DNA of 64,000 nucleotides from Gemmatimonadaceae bacterium (GTDB taxonomy: Bacteria; Gemmatimonadota; Gemmatimonadetes; Gemmatimonadales; Gemmatimonadaceae): assembly GCA_036496605.1 (NCBI GenBank), contig DASXKV010000025.1:1-64000 (forward strand), read 5' to 3'. How positions within the stretch are numbered: the first letter of the stretch is position 1; every line of letters starts with the position of its first letter. Below the pieces are notes generated by a model. It did no database searches. It worked only from the letters and a program-made list of their open reading frames with translations, and was not told the DNA's origin. Position numbers and translations under genes: made by a program. Positions 34,823 to 43,808 of the stretch are shown here, in pieces.

Positions 34823-36715
34823 GTGCCTTCGACCTTCGCTGCCGACGTCCGCTTCGCCCTGCGTACGCTCCGTCACAGTCCGCTCTTCGCCGTCGTCGCT
34901 GTCCTCTGCATCTCGCTCGGCGCCGGCGCCGTCACCACGATCTTCAGCGTCATGAATGCGCTGGTGCTCCAGCCCCTCTCCGGCGCCGTCGACGCGCGGC
35001 AGTTGGTGCGCATCGCGAGCTCTCGGCGCTCGGTGCGTCGTTCACGCAGGAAGGCCGAGAGCCGGCGTGGTTGAACAAGTACACCGACATGCGCCTGTCG
35101 CCTTTGATCGGTTTGCCGCCAGACGCGAGCGGACCGCTTCAGGCATTCCTGAGCGTCTTGCTCGGCGCGGCGTCGCTCGTGCTCATCATCGCCAGCGTCA
35201 ACGTCGCTGCGATGCTCTCGTCGAAGGCCCTCGCCAGGCGACGCGAGATGGCGGTGCGCGCCGCGCTCGGTGCAACGCGCCTGCGACTCGTCAGGCAGCT
35301 GCTGACGGAAATTCTGATTCTCTTCGCGCTCGGCGCTGCGGGTGGCCTTGCGCTGGCCTACCTGGGGACGAGCGCGCTCGAGCGGATGCCGATTCCGGCC
35401 GAGATCACCTTCGCGCCGCACCTTTCCCCTGACGCGCGGGTGTTCGCGTTCGCGCTCGCGATCTCGCTGCTGACGGGCCTGATCGTCGGACTCGTGCCGG
35501 CGCGCCGAGCGACACACACGGACGTCGCCACACAACTCCGCGATGGGGCAGCTGCGGCGAGCGCGCGACGCACTTGGCTCGGCAATGCACTCGTGGTTAG
35601 CCAGCTCTCGGCGTCGCGTGTTGCTCGTCGGCGTGGGACTCTTTCTGCGCGCGCTGCAGCACGCGAGCCGAATGAACCCGGGGTTCGACGCGGCGGGTGT
35701 AGCAACAGCGCAGTTCGACGCTGGATCGTGGGGCTACGACGAGGCGAAGGGTCGGGTGTTCTTCCGCGCGCTGCGCGACCGCGTCGAAGCTCTTCCTGGC
35801 GTCACGGCAGTGTCGTACGCGGCGCTTCTTCCACTCACGCTCCGCAGCAACGTTGACGAGATGGAAGTCGAGGGCGACACGAAGGTTCCGATACACTTTC
35901 TGCAGGTGGACGACCAATACATGGCGGTGCTGCGAATCGCTGTCGTCGCCGGGCGGAATCTTGCTCGCACGGATGACGAGCGCGCGCCGAAAGCGGCCAT
36001 CGTGAACGAATCGTTCGCGCGCCGCTTTGCCGCGGGGCGCAGTGTCCTCGGACGGACGTTCCGTTATCGTGATAAGCTGGTGACGATCGTCGGCGTCACT
36101 CGCGACGCGAAGCTGGAGTCAATTGCCGAAATCATACCACCGCGCGTCTACTTCCCGCTGGCGCAGCAATGGGAGAATCACCGATCGCTCATGGTGCGCA
36201 CGAGCGGTGATCCGCGCGCGCTCGCATCGGCGATCCAGGCGGCGGTCCACGAGCTCGACCCGACCGCGCCTCGTCCGGCCGTGGTTCCGCTGACGCGATC
36301 GATGAGCATCGGTCTCATGCCGCAGCGCATCGCCGCGACGGTGACGGGTGTGCTCGGTGGCGTCGGTCTGATTCTGGCAACCATCGGACTCTACGGCATT
36401 ATCGCATACTCGACGAGCCGGCGCGCGCGCGAAATCGGGATTCGTCTCGCGCTCGGCGCGCGCCGTGCCGACATCCTCACGATGGTCTTGCGCGACGGCG
36501 TACAACTCGTCGCGTTAGGCGTCGGGCTCGGGTTGCTGATCGCGGCGGGCGCGTCGCGCGTTCTCACGAACCTTCTCTTCGGCGTCAGTCCATTCGACGT
36601 GGCCGCGTTCGCGGGCATGTCGGCACTGTTCGTGGCGGTCGCGCTCGTGGCAAGCTGGCTGCCCGCGCGACGAGCCGCGAATTCGAGTCCGATGGTGGTG
36701 ATGCGCGCGGAATAG
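34823..36715 (+). pseudogene. Decayed ADOP family permease
   Basis: Three fragments of one ADOP permease lie in succession. 34823-35040 carries TM1 (FAVVAVLCISLGAGAVTTIF). The frame then changes and most of the first periplasmic domain is missing. 35100-35620 carries the first FtsX domain (LIIASVNVAAMLSSKALARR). Near 35620 the frame shifts again, losing part of LVVSQL-type TM4. 35630-36715 carries the second half, ending RRAANSSPMVVMRAE. An intact family member needs about 800 aa, whereas only about 620 remain. This is an internal deletion plus a frameshift, so it is probably non-functional. Confidence 0.85.
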
Positions 36716-36743
36716 GGAGCAGCGCAGCGCCGATGAAAGAACA

Positions 36744-38354
36744 TCAGCGCGCACCGACCGTGGCGGCTGTCACGGGTGCGGCTTTCCGGAATTCGTCGAC
36801 GTCCGGCGATCGGAGTGCCGCCGGCGTGAGCGACTCGTACAATCGCAGCGATCGCACCGTACCGACCGGATCGACGACGAACTGCACCAGTCCCGCGCCT
36901 TCACGCTTCTCGCGCCACACCACCTTGTACGCGTCGCGCGACCACGGCTCGAGATCGCCGATCCGCGACGGTCCGTACTGCAGCACGATCTTGTCGGCCG
37001 CGACATCGACGTTCACGTCGCCGTACATCTCGTTCGAGTAGCGACCTGCATAACGATCGATCGGCACCGAAGGCGTTGCGTCTTTGGGGCGTGAAGCCTC
37101 CAGCCGCTGCATCGCCTGCGCCTGCGCAGCTTCCTGCTTGCGTGTCTCGGCTAACATAAGTGCACTCCAATCGCGCGGCGGAGCGCCGAGATACATATCT
37201 AGAATACGGTGGCCGATCGCGGCGAACACAGTGTTGTGACCCTCCGTGTTCGTGAGGATCACGAACCCCAGCCGCCGCTCGGGCACCCAGGTCACCTGCG
37301 AGAGCATGCCGTCGATGCCGCCAGTGTGCGACAAGACTTTCACACCGAGCAGATCATACATGCCGACGCCGAGTCCGTAGGCGTGGAAGTGCGTCGATGG
37401 CGAGAGCGTGTCGTCGGGACTGGGGATGATCGTTTGTGGTGATGAGATTTCTCGTAACGTCGCCGGAGCGATGAGCTGCCGGTTGCCAACAGCGCCGCCG
37501 TCGAGCAGGAAGCGCAGCCATTTCGCCATGTCTTCCACGTTGGAGTTGATCGCGCCCGCCGGACCGATGTTGTCGATGTTGCGCCAGGGAATGGACGTGA
37601 GTACTCCCTTATCCAACAGATGTGGTGTTGCGACGTCAGTTTTGCCAGCGAGCTCGCGCACGCTCGTGTTGCTCGCACTCATTCCGAGCGGTTGAAAGAT
37701 CCTTTCCTTGACCAGCTCGTCCCAGCTCCGACCTGCCGCGGCAGCGGTGGCCTCGCCGGCCGCGAGCACCATGATGTTCTGGTACCCGTACTGCGACCGG
37801 AAGCTGCTGTTCGGCTTCAGATAGCGAATGCGTCGCAACACTTCGGCGCGATCGAAGGGCGAGCCATACCAGAGCATGTCGCCGCGTCGTCCGAGGCCGC
37901 TTCGGTGTGAGAGCAGATCGCGGAGCGTAATCTCCCGCGTCACCCAAGGATCGTAAAGTTGAAAGGAGGGCAGGTACGTCGTCGCGGGGGCGTCCCAGCT
38001 CATTTTCTTCGCGTCGACCATCATGCCGGCGAGCGTGGCGGTGAACAACTTCGAGTTCGAGCCGATCGCGAACAGCGTCCGCGCATCGACGCGCTCTGGC
38101 TTGCCCGTCTCGCGCACGCCGAAGCCGCGCTCGTAGACGACGGAATCGTCGTGCACGATCGCAATGGCCAGTCCGGCGATTCCCCAATCGGCGACGGTGT
38201 GCTGGATGTACGCGTCGAGCGCAGTGAGGGATGCCGCGGACGGTGCGCTTGGCGTGGTGACGCGCTGAGCGTACAGCGGCACCGGCGACACGCCGGCACA
38301 TAGCGAAAATGAAAGAACGAACGTTCGAAGGCAACTGCGTGCCACTCTGTGCAT
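36744..38354 (-). CDS. Serine hydrolase (beta-lactamase/CubicO type) with DUF3471-like tail
   Basis: A 536-aa exported protein when started at 38354 (MHRVARSCLRTFVLSFSLCA, AGGAAG upstream). The penicillin-binding-like catalytic set is visible: SxxK in FAIGSNSKLFTA and the YxN-type QYGYQNIMVLAAGE. A third HTGG motif in VLSHTGGIDGML replaces KTG. The C-terminal 100 residues (IDRYAGRYSNEMYGDVNVDV) are the DUF3471/lipocalin-like tail seen in many CubicO peptidases. The substrate is unknown, and beta-lactam resistance is not implied. It is divergent from a paralogue; a 17-bp-unit element lies between them. Confidence 0.9.
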   Translation of the reverse strand: MHRVARSCLRTFVLSFSLCAGVSPVPLYAQRVTTPSAPSAASLTALDAYIQHTVADWGIAGLAIAIVHDDSVVYERGFGVRETGKPERVDARTLFAIGSNSKLFTATLAGMMVDAKKMSWDAPATTYLPSFQLYDPWVTREITLRDLLSHRSGLGRRGDMLWYGSPFDRAEVLRRIRYLKPNSSFRSQYGYQNIMVLAAGEATAAAAGRSWDELVKERIFQPLGMSASNTSVRELAGKTDVATPHLLDKGVLTSIPWRNIDNIGPAGAINSNVEDMAKWLRFLLDGGAVGNRQLIAPATLREISSPQTIIPSPDDTLSPSTHFHAYGLGVGMYDLLGVKVLSHTGGIDGMLSQVTWVPERRLGFVILTNTEGHNTVFAAIGHRILDMYLGAPPRDWSALMLAETRKQEAAQAQAMQRLEASRPKDATPSVPIDRYAGRYSNEMYGDVNVDVAADKIVLQYGPSRIGDLEPWSRDAYKVVWREKREGAGLVQFVVDPVGTVRSLRLYESLTPAALRSPDVDEFRKAAPVTAATVGAR

Positions 38355-38437
38355 GGGCTTCCTTGAAGCAGGGTGTGGACTGGGCTGCACGATTCTCGCG
38401 ACGGTGCAGGCGAGGAGCAAGAGGCCCGAGACGTCTC

Positions 38438-38655
38438 AAAGGGCGCGAAGTTCCAAACGGCGCGAAGTTCCAAACGACGCTGAGTCCCGAACGGCGCTGA
38501 GTCCCAAACGGCGCTGACTTCCATACAGCGCGAGGTCCCAAACGACGTTTAACGACGTCCGGGACTTCGCGCCGTCCGGGACTTCGCGCCGTCCGGGACT
38601 TCGCGCCCTCTGGGACTTCGCGCCGTCCGGGACTTCGCGCAGTTCGGGTCCTCCT
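38438..38655. repeat. 17-bp unit inverted-array element, copy 4
   Basis: Six left units (38438-38539), the 21-nt centre (38540-38560) and five right units (38561-38645), plus a partial unit. The centre and neighbouring units (38519-38576) are identical over about 58 bp to copy 1 (1229-1286), although the outer units differ. It lies between two divergent genes, so unlike copy 2 it cannot act simply as a shared terminator. It would be in the 5' region of both serine hydrolase genes. Confidence 0.9.
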
Positions 38656-38737
38656 TCCCCCACCCCTGCCCACCCATCATCATTGGCGTCGACGACTGTG
38701 GACGCTGACTCAAATTCCTACCCGGACGGACAATTAC

Positions 38738-40222
38738 GTGAGTGCATCTCGATGGTTGACGGCAGCGCTGCTCGTCGCGGCGCAGGCGCCGTTAGGCGCG
38801 CAGGCCAGGCCCGACTGGGCCGCATTCGACAAGTACGTCGCAAAGGCCGCCGCCGAGTGGCGCATCCCGGCGCTCGCGATCGCGGTCGTCAAAGACGATT
38901 CGGTCGTCTTCGCCAAGGGCTACGGCGTGTTGCAGAAGGGAACTTCGCAGCCCGCCAACGAGCACACGCGCTTTGCGATCGGATCGACGACCAAGGCGAT
39001 GACGGCCGCGTCGCTCGCCATGCTCGTCGACGAGGGCAAGCTCAAGTTCGACGACCCCGTCACCAAGTACATCCCCGAGCTCCAGCTGTACGATCCATGG
39101 GTCACGCGCGAGCTCAGGATCCGCGACCTCCTCACACATCGCAGCGGTCTGCCAGGCACCGACTTGTTCTGGGCGACGAGCTGGAAGTACAGCCAGGCGG
39201 ATATCATCCGGCGGCTTCGCTACATCCAACCCACGGCCTCGTTCCGCTCGGAGTGGCAGTATCACAACGTCATGTACGCCCTCGACGGCCTGATCATCGA
39301 GCGCGTCTCGGGCATGCCTTGGGAGCAGTTCGTCAAAACGCGGCTCTTCGCGCCCCTCGGCATGAACGAGACCGAACCGCTGGTCTCGCTGATCATGGGC
39401 AAGCCTAACGTCGCCGTTCCGCACGCGCTCATCAATGATTCCGTGACGGTGGTACCGGTACGGTCCACCGACGGCGTGGCGTCGGCGGGAAGTGTCTGGT
39501 CGAGCGTGTCGGATATGGCCAAGTGGATGCGGTTCGTGATCGACAGCGGCCGCGTCGGCGACAAGCGCTTGATTCAGCAGCGTACTTTCGCCGAGTTGAT
39601 CACGCCGCAGATTCAGGCACCGATGGAAGAGTACCCGGCGCTGCAGCTCGCGAAGCCCGACTTCTTCAGCTATGGGTTTGGATGGTTCATCCAGGACTAT
39701 CGCGGCCAGCAGGTCTGGATGCACACAGGCAGCATCAACGGTCTGTGCGCGATCATCGGCATCGAGCCGAACAAACGGCTCGGCGTCTACGTGCTAGAGA
39801 ACCTCGACCACGCGGAGCTCCGCCACGGTTTGATGTACACCGTGTTCGACCTCTTCGAGAATGGTCCGCGCCGCGACTGGAGCGTCGACCTAAAGCCGAT
39901 CTTCGCGCGCCCGCCGGCGAGGGTGGCGCAGACCGGGCATGCGACATCGCCTCCGTCGCTCCCGCTCGAGCGCTACGCCGGGACGTACGTCGACTCGGCC
40001 TATGGCGACATACACGTCGCCTTCCAGAACGGCGCGCTAGAGGCCGCGGTCGTCACCGATCCCGCCGCGCCGCTGGAGGCGGTGAGCTTCGACGCGTTCC
40101 GCACGAAGCCGAGCGGCAGCGCTCGCCCGACGGTGTTGACGTTCGTTCCCGACGGAAACGGCGGCGTGAGTGGGGTGCGCGTGTTCAACATCCTGTTCGC
40201 TCGCGAGCGCGCACAACGATGA
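38738..40222 (+). CDS. Serine hydrolase (beta-lactamase/CubicO type), paralogue
   Basis: A 494-aa exported protein, GTG start (signal peptide SRWLTAALLVAAQAPLGAQA). SxxK is in FAIGSTTKAMTA, YxN in WQYHNVMYALDG, and the third motif is MHTGSINGL. The C-terminal tail (LERYAGTYVDSAYGDIHVAF) is DUF3471-like. It is clearly homologous along its length to the divergent gene at 36744-38354 (shared DDPVTKYIPELQLYDPWVTR-like block), so the pair arose by duplication and inversion. The CGTTAGGC octamer encodes part of its signal peptide. Substrate unknown. Confidence 0.9.
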   Translation: MSASRWLTAALLVAAQAPLGAQARPDWAAFDKYVAKAAAEWRIPALAIAVVKDDSVVFAKGYGVLQKGTSQPANEHTRFAIGSTTKAMTAASLAMLVDEGKLKFDDPVTKYIPELQLYDPWVTRELRIRDLLTHRSGLPGTDLFWATSWKYSQADIIRRLRYIQPTASFRSEWQYHNVMYALDGLIIERVSGMPWEQFVKTRLFAPLGMNETEPLVSLIMGKPNVAVPHALINDSVTVVPVRSTDGVASAGSVWSSVSDMAKWMRFVIDSGRVGDKRLIQQRTFAELITPQIQAPMEEYPALQLAKPDFFSYGFGWFIQDYRGQQVWMHTGSINGLCAIIGIEPNKRLGVYVLENLDHAELRHGLMYTVFDLFENGPRRDWSVDLKPIFARPPARVAQTGHATSPPSLPLERYAGTYVDSAYGDIHVAFQNGALEAAVVTDPAAPLEAVSFDAFRTKPSGSARPTVLTFVPDGNGGVSGVRVFNILFARERAQR

Positions 40223-40274
40223 CGGCGTTCTGAGGACGCGCGTCTCCTCCCACTCATAAGTTGTAGCTCACCCG

Positions 40275-40308
40275 GGGGCTTGCGGCAAGCCGCGGGTCGT
40301 GTTGTAAA
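40275..40308 (+). promoter_or_regulatory. RAE-like palindrome and promoter of the rifampin phosphotransferase gene
   Basis: GGGGCTTGCGGCAAGCCGC at 40275-40293 contains the perfect inverted repeat GGCTTGC-G-GCAAGCC (40277-40291). It closely resembles the rifamycin-associated element (RAE) described upstream of rifamycin-inactivating genes in actinomycetes. It overlaps a plausible -35 (TTGCGG, 40280-40285), which is followed after 17 nt by a -10-like TGTAAA (40303-40308). The start codon of rph is about 40 nt further on. Recognition rests on my memory of the RAE sequence and on the neighbouring gene. Confidence 0.7.
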
Positions 40309-40349
40309 GTCGCTCCCTTCTAGAATCTTCAGCGGCGGGGGGGAGCGAC

Positions 40350-42953
40350 ATGCGGATGGGCGGCTACGTGTTGGATTTCCGGGACATCGACCAGACGCAG
40401 GTCGCACTCGTTGGCGGCAAGGGTGCGCACCTGGGGGAGCTGTCGCACATCGAAGGCGTCTGCGTGCCGGCTGGCTTTTGCGTGACGACGAACGCCTTCC
40501 AGCGCATCATGGCCGAAGCGCCGTCGGTCGCGCATCGCCTCGACGAGCTCTCGCGCCTGGAGCCGGACGACCGCGACGCCATTCGCGCGCTCAGCCTGGA
40601 AGTTCGCGAGATCGTCGAAGGAGTCGCCGTGCCTAACGATCTGGCGGCGGCGATCACACAGGCGCTCGTTCGACTCGGCGAGCGAGAAGCCTCCGCCGTC
40701 CGATCCAGCGCGACGGCGGAGGATCTACCGACGGCCTCGTTCGCGGGCCAGCAGGACACGTATCTGAACGTCATCGGCGCCGCGGCGATCCTTCGGCACG
40801 TCAGCCGGTGCTGGGCCTCGCTCTTCACCGAGCGCGCCGTGACGTATCGTCTGCGAAACGGCTTCGACCATCGCCAGGTCAGCATGGCCGTGGTCGTGCA
40901 GCGGATGGTTTTCCCGCATGCAGCCGGCATCCTCTTCACCGCCGATCCCGTCACATCGAACCGAAAGGTCGCCTCCGTGGAGGCCAGCTTCGGACTCGGC
41001 GAGGCTCTGGTCTCGGGCCTGGTGAACGCAGACGTCTACAAGGTGCGGGACGGCGAGATCGTCGCCAGGACGGTCGCCACGAAGCAGCTTGCGATCAACG
41101 CATTGCCTAACGGCGGCACGCAGCAGCAGACAATCGAGCCGGAGCGGCAGCAGCAGCCTGCGCTGACTGACGCGCAGGTCGTGCGGCTCGCGCAGTTGGG
41201 CCGGCGGATCGAAGCGCACTTCGGCCGTCCTCAGGACATCGAATGGTGTCTCGTCGATGAGGATTTTCACATCGTTCAGAGCCGGCCGATCACGACGCTG
41301 TTCCCGATCCCCGCAGCGGGCGACCAAGAGAATCACGTCTACGTCTCCGTCGGTCATCAGCAGATGATGACCGACCCGATGAAACCACTCGGCCTCTCCT
41401 TCTGGCAGATGACGACGCCCAAGCCGATGGCCGAAGCCGGCGGGCGGCTGTTCGTCGACGTCACTCAGCTTCTGGCTTCGCCGGCAAGCCGCGCAAGTCT
41501 GCTGGCGGCCCTGGGGAAATCCGATCCGCTGATCGGTGACGCGTTGCAGAGCGTCATCGACCGCGGCGACTTCATTCGGTCGCGGCCTAACGAGGACGCC
41601 CCGTGGGCGCTGCCGGGCGCCGCCGGAGCCAGTTCCGTCGCGACCGATCCCGCCATCGTCACCGAACTGATCGAAGAGAGCCAGGCGTCGATCGCCGCCA
41701 TGGAACGTGACATCCGAACGAAGGCCGGAGCCGCGCTGCTCGACTTCATCCTTGCGGACATTCAGGAGATGAAACGGGTCCAGTTCAATCCGCGGAGCAT
41801 GCCGGTGATCATGGCGGGGATGGAGGCCACGTGGTGGTTGAACGACAAGATGCAGACGTGGCTGGGCGAGAAGAACGCCGCCGACACGCTCACGCAATCC
41901 GTCCCGCACAACGTCACGTCGGAGATGGGGCTCGCGCTCCTCGACGTTGCCGACGTGATCCGCCCGCACCCGGACGTGGTGGCCTTTCTCCGTCACGTCG
42001 ACGATGACAAGTTTCTCAACGAGCTGCCCAGGCTCGCGAGCGGTCGCGAAGCGCGAGACGCCATCCAGGCATGGCTCGACAAGTACGGCATGCGCGGCGT
42101 CGGCGAAATTGATATAACGAGGCCGCGTTGGAGCGAGCGTCCCACCACGCTCCTGCCATTGATCCTCGGCAACATCACCCAGTTCGAGCCGGGCGCCGCC
42201 AAGCGGCGCTTCGAGCAGGGGCTACAGGAGGCGTCGAGAAAGAAACACGACCTGCTCGAACGCCTGCGCGCGTTGCCTAACGGCGACGAGAAGTCCGCAG
42301 AAGCCGAGCGGATGATCGACCGAGTCCGGACCTTCAGCGGCTATCGCGAATATCCGAAATACGGCATGGTCAGCCGCTACTTCGTTTACAAGCAGGCCTT
42401 GTTGAAGGAAGCCGAGCGTCTCGTGCAGGCCGGCGTGCTGGCTGAGAAGGAGGACCTGTTCTATCTCAGGTTCCAGGAGCTCCAGGACGTCGTGCGCACG
42501 AAGCAGGTTGATCATCGGCTCATTCACCAGCGCAAAGACGAGTTCAAGACTTACAAAACACTCACGCCACCCCGTGTGCTGACGTCGGATGGCGAGGCCG
42601 TCGCCGGGTCGTACCGACGCGAGGACATGCCGGCCGGCGCGTTGGTCGGCCTGCCGGTTTCCGCCGGAACCATCGAGGGTCGGGCTCGCGTCATCCTCGA
42701 CATGGCGGAGGCCAGTCTCGAAGCGGGTGACATCCTCGTCACCGCGTACACGGACCCGAGCTGGACGCCTCTGTTCGTCGCGATCGAGGGCCTCGTGACG
42801 GAGGTCGGCGGCTTGATGACGCATGGCGCGGTGATCGCACGGGAGTACGGCTTGCCCGCCGTCGTCGGGGTGGAGCATGCCACTCGGCTGATCCGGGATG
42901 GCCAGCGTATCCGCGTGCATGGAACGGACGGATACGTCGAGATCCTGACCTAG
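40350..42953 (+). CDS. rph: Rifampin phosphotransferase (rifamycin-inactivating)
   Basis: An 867-aa, three-domain enzyme. The ATP-grasp N-terminal domain (about 1-315) shows LVGGKGAHLGELS, VRSSATAEDLPTASFAGQQD and GILFTADPVTSNRK. The central drug-binding domain (about 325-755) contains HQQMMTDPMKPLGLSFWQMT. The C-terminal swivelling His domain has GGLMTHGAVIAREYGLPAVV with His825 as phosphate carrier. Length and His position match the Listeria enzyme as I remember it, and distinguish it from PEP synthase. It phosphorylates the C21 hydroxyl of rifampin using ATP, releasing AMP and phosphate. GGGGAG precedes the ATG. Four in-frame GCCTAACG octamers fall inside it. A RAE-like palindrome lies upstream. 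Confidence 0.95.
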   Translation: MRMGGYVLDFRDIDQTQVALVGGKGAHLGELSHIEGVCVPAGFCVTTNAFQRIMAEAPSVAHRLDELSRLEPDDRDAIRALSLEVREIVEGVAVPNDLAAAITQALVRLGEREASAVRSSATAEDLPTASFAGQQDTYLNVIGAAAILRHVSRCWASLFTERAVTYRLRNGFDHRQVSMAVVVQRMVFPHAAGILFTADPVTSNRKVASVEASFGLGEALVSGLVNADVYKVRDGEIVARTVATKQLAINALPNGGTQQQTIEPERQQQPALTDAQVVRLAQLGRRIEAHFGRPQDIEWCLVDEDFHIVQSRPITTLFPIPAAGDQENHVYVSVGHQQMMTDPMKPLGLSFWQMTTPKPMAEAGGRLFVDVTQLLASPASRASLLAALGKSDPLIGDALQSVIDRGDFIRSRPNEDAPWALPGAAGASSVATDPAIVTELIEESQASIAAMERDIRTKAGAALLDFILADIQEMKRVQFNPRSMPVIMAGMEATWWLNDKMQTWLGEKNAADTLTQSVPHNVTSEMGLALLDVADVIRPHPDVVAFLRHVDDDKFLNELPRLASGREARDAIQAWLDKYGMRGVGEIDITRPRWSERPTTLLPLILGNITQFEPGAAKRRFEQGLQEASRKKHDLLERLRALPNGDEKSAEAERMIDRVRTFSGYREYPKYGMVSRYFVYKQALLKEAERLVQAGVLAEKEDLFYLRFQELQDVVRTKQVDHRLIHQRKDEFKTYKTLTPPRVLTSDGEAVAGSYRREDMPAGALVGLPVSAGTIEGRARVILDMAEASLEAGDILVTAYTDPSWTPLFVAIEGLVTEVGGLMTHGAVIAREYGLPAVVGVEHATRLIRDGQRIRVHGTDGYVEILT

Positions 42954-43119
42954 CGGGCCAGCCTTGCAATGTGCCTGACGAGTCCTGCGTTGCGCGCGCC
43001 TAACGCCGCTGTAACGAAGAGGTTGGTCCGCGCTCACTAGCGATCACGCGTCGTCGATGCTATCGTGGTGCTCTCTCCAGCTGTCGTGCTAGTACACCAA
43101 CACTGAGGCGAGCGACACT

Positions 43120-43143
43120 GACCCCGTCGGAGAGGGCGGGGTC
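43120..43143 (+). other. Leader hairpin before the papain-like gene
   Basis: GACCCCG (43120-43126) and CGGGGTC (43137-43143) form a perfect 7-bp stem with a 10-nt loop, 25 nt before the start codon. The downstream GGGAGG ribosome-binding segment is C/G-rich and could pair alternatively with the stem, so a translational effect is possible. The rest of 42954-43168 shows nothing else. Confidence 0.4.
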
Positions 43144-43168
43144 GCAGCTCCCGCCCGGGGAGGCAGCG

Positions 43169-43747
43169 ATGTCCGAATACTCGACGTACCGTCTGGATTG
43201 TGGGCATGTTCACGTCGTATGCGTTCAATCCAAAACCGACGAGTGCGGGGAGGCATGTGCAGGAATGGTGATCGCCATGTCGAAGGCGCGCTTCGTGGAT
43301 CTCGCGACTCTGCGAGCGACGTCGCAGGCCGTTGGCGGAGCAGAGTACCGCCCCAGTCCGAAGGATGCCGGCGCAAAGGTCACCGATCGGCGACAAGCCG
43401 GTCTCGCGGCCGTGCTGATGGCTGGAAAAGGGTCCGAAGCCGGCACCGGCGCGGCGAATCTCGTGAACATCCTCAAGAATTTCGGGGTCGCGTCGACGCT
43501 CCATCGATCCGGGGCGGCGGTAAAGATCAAGGACGCGGCGGCGTCGGGGAAGCCGGTGATTGCCGGCGTTTCGTGGCCCCAAGGCGGCGGCCACTTCATC
43601 GTCGTTCATGGTACCAGCAACAAGAAGTATTGCATTCTCGACCCCGGCCACGAAGGGGTGGTCAACACGACGCCAGTGGGCAGCATCTCGTACATCACCC
43701 CGTACGGCCTGACGGGCGAGTTCGACGAGGCCATCGTTCTAACCTAG
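43169..43747 (+). CDS. Papain-like/C39-like cysteine peptidase domain protein
   Basis: A 192-aa protein with GGGAGGCAGCG before the ATG. A catalytic Cys is likely in DECGEACAGMVIAM (about residues 25-38), and the His/Asp pair in GGGHFIVVHGTSNKKYCILD (about 145-165). This is the order and spacing of clan CA C39-like or papain-like single-domain proteins. No signal peptide, ABC exporter, bacteriocin leader or lanthipeptide enzyme is nearby, so a maturation role is not supported. It stands alone between rph and the padR operon. The target is unknown. Confidence 0.75.
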   Translation: MSEYSTYRLDCGHVHVVCVQSKTDECGEACAGMVIAMSKARFVDLATLRATSQAVGGAEYRPSPKDAGAKVTDRRQAGLAAVLMAGKGSEAGTGAANLVNILKNFGVASTLHRSGAAVKIKDAAASGKPVIAGVSWPQGGGHFIVVHGTSNKKYCILDPGHEGVVNTTPVGSISYITPYGLTGEFDEAIVLT

Positions 43748-43808
43748 GACGGGTGGCATAACGAGCTGAATGCTGGGTGTCCGGGCACGGTCAACGGCAA
43801 AGTCCGTC

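Noticed and set aside
36744-40222. Beta-lactamase resistance genes
   Set aside because: Both are CubicO-type serine hydrolases with HTG third motifs and DUF3471-like tails, a group with mostly non-lactam or unknown substrates.
40350-42953. Phosphoenolpyruvate synthase
   Set aside because: The domain order (ATP-grasp, drug-binding domain, C-terminal His domain) and the 867-aa length fit rifampin phosphotransferase; PEP synthase has the His domain in the middle and a C-terminal TIM barrel.
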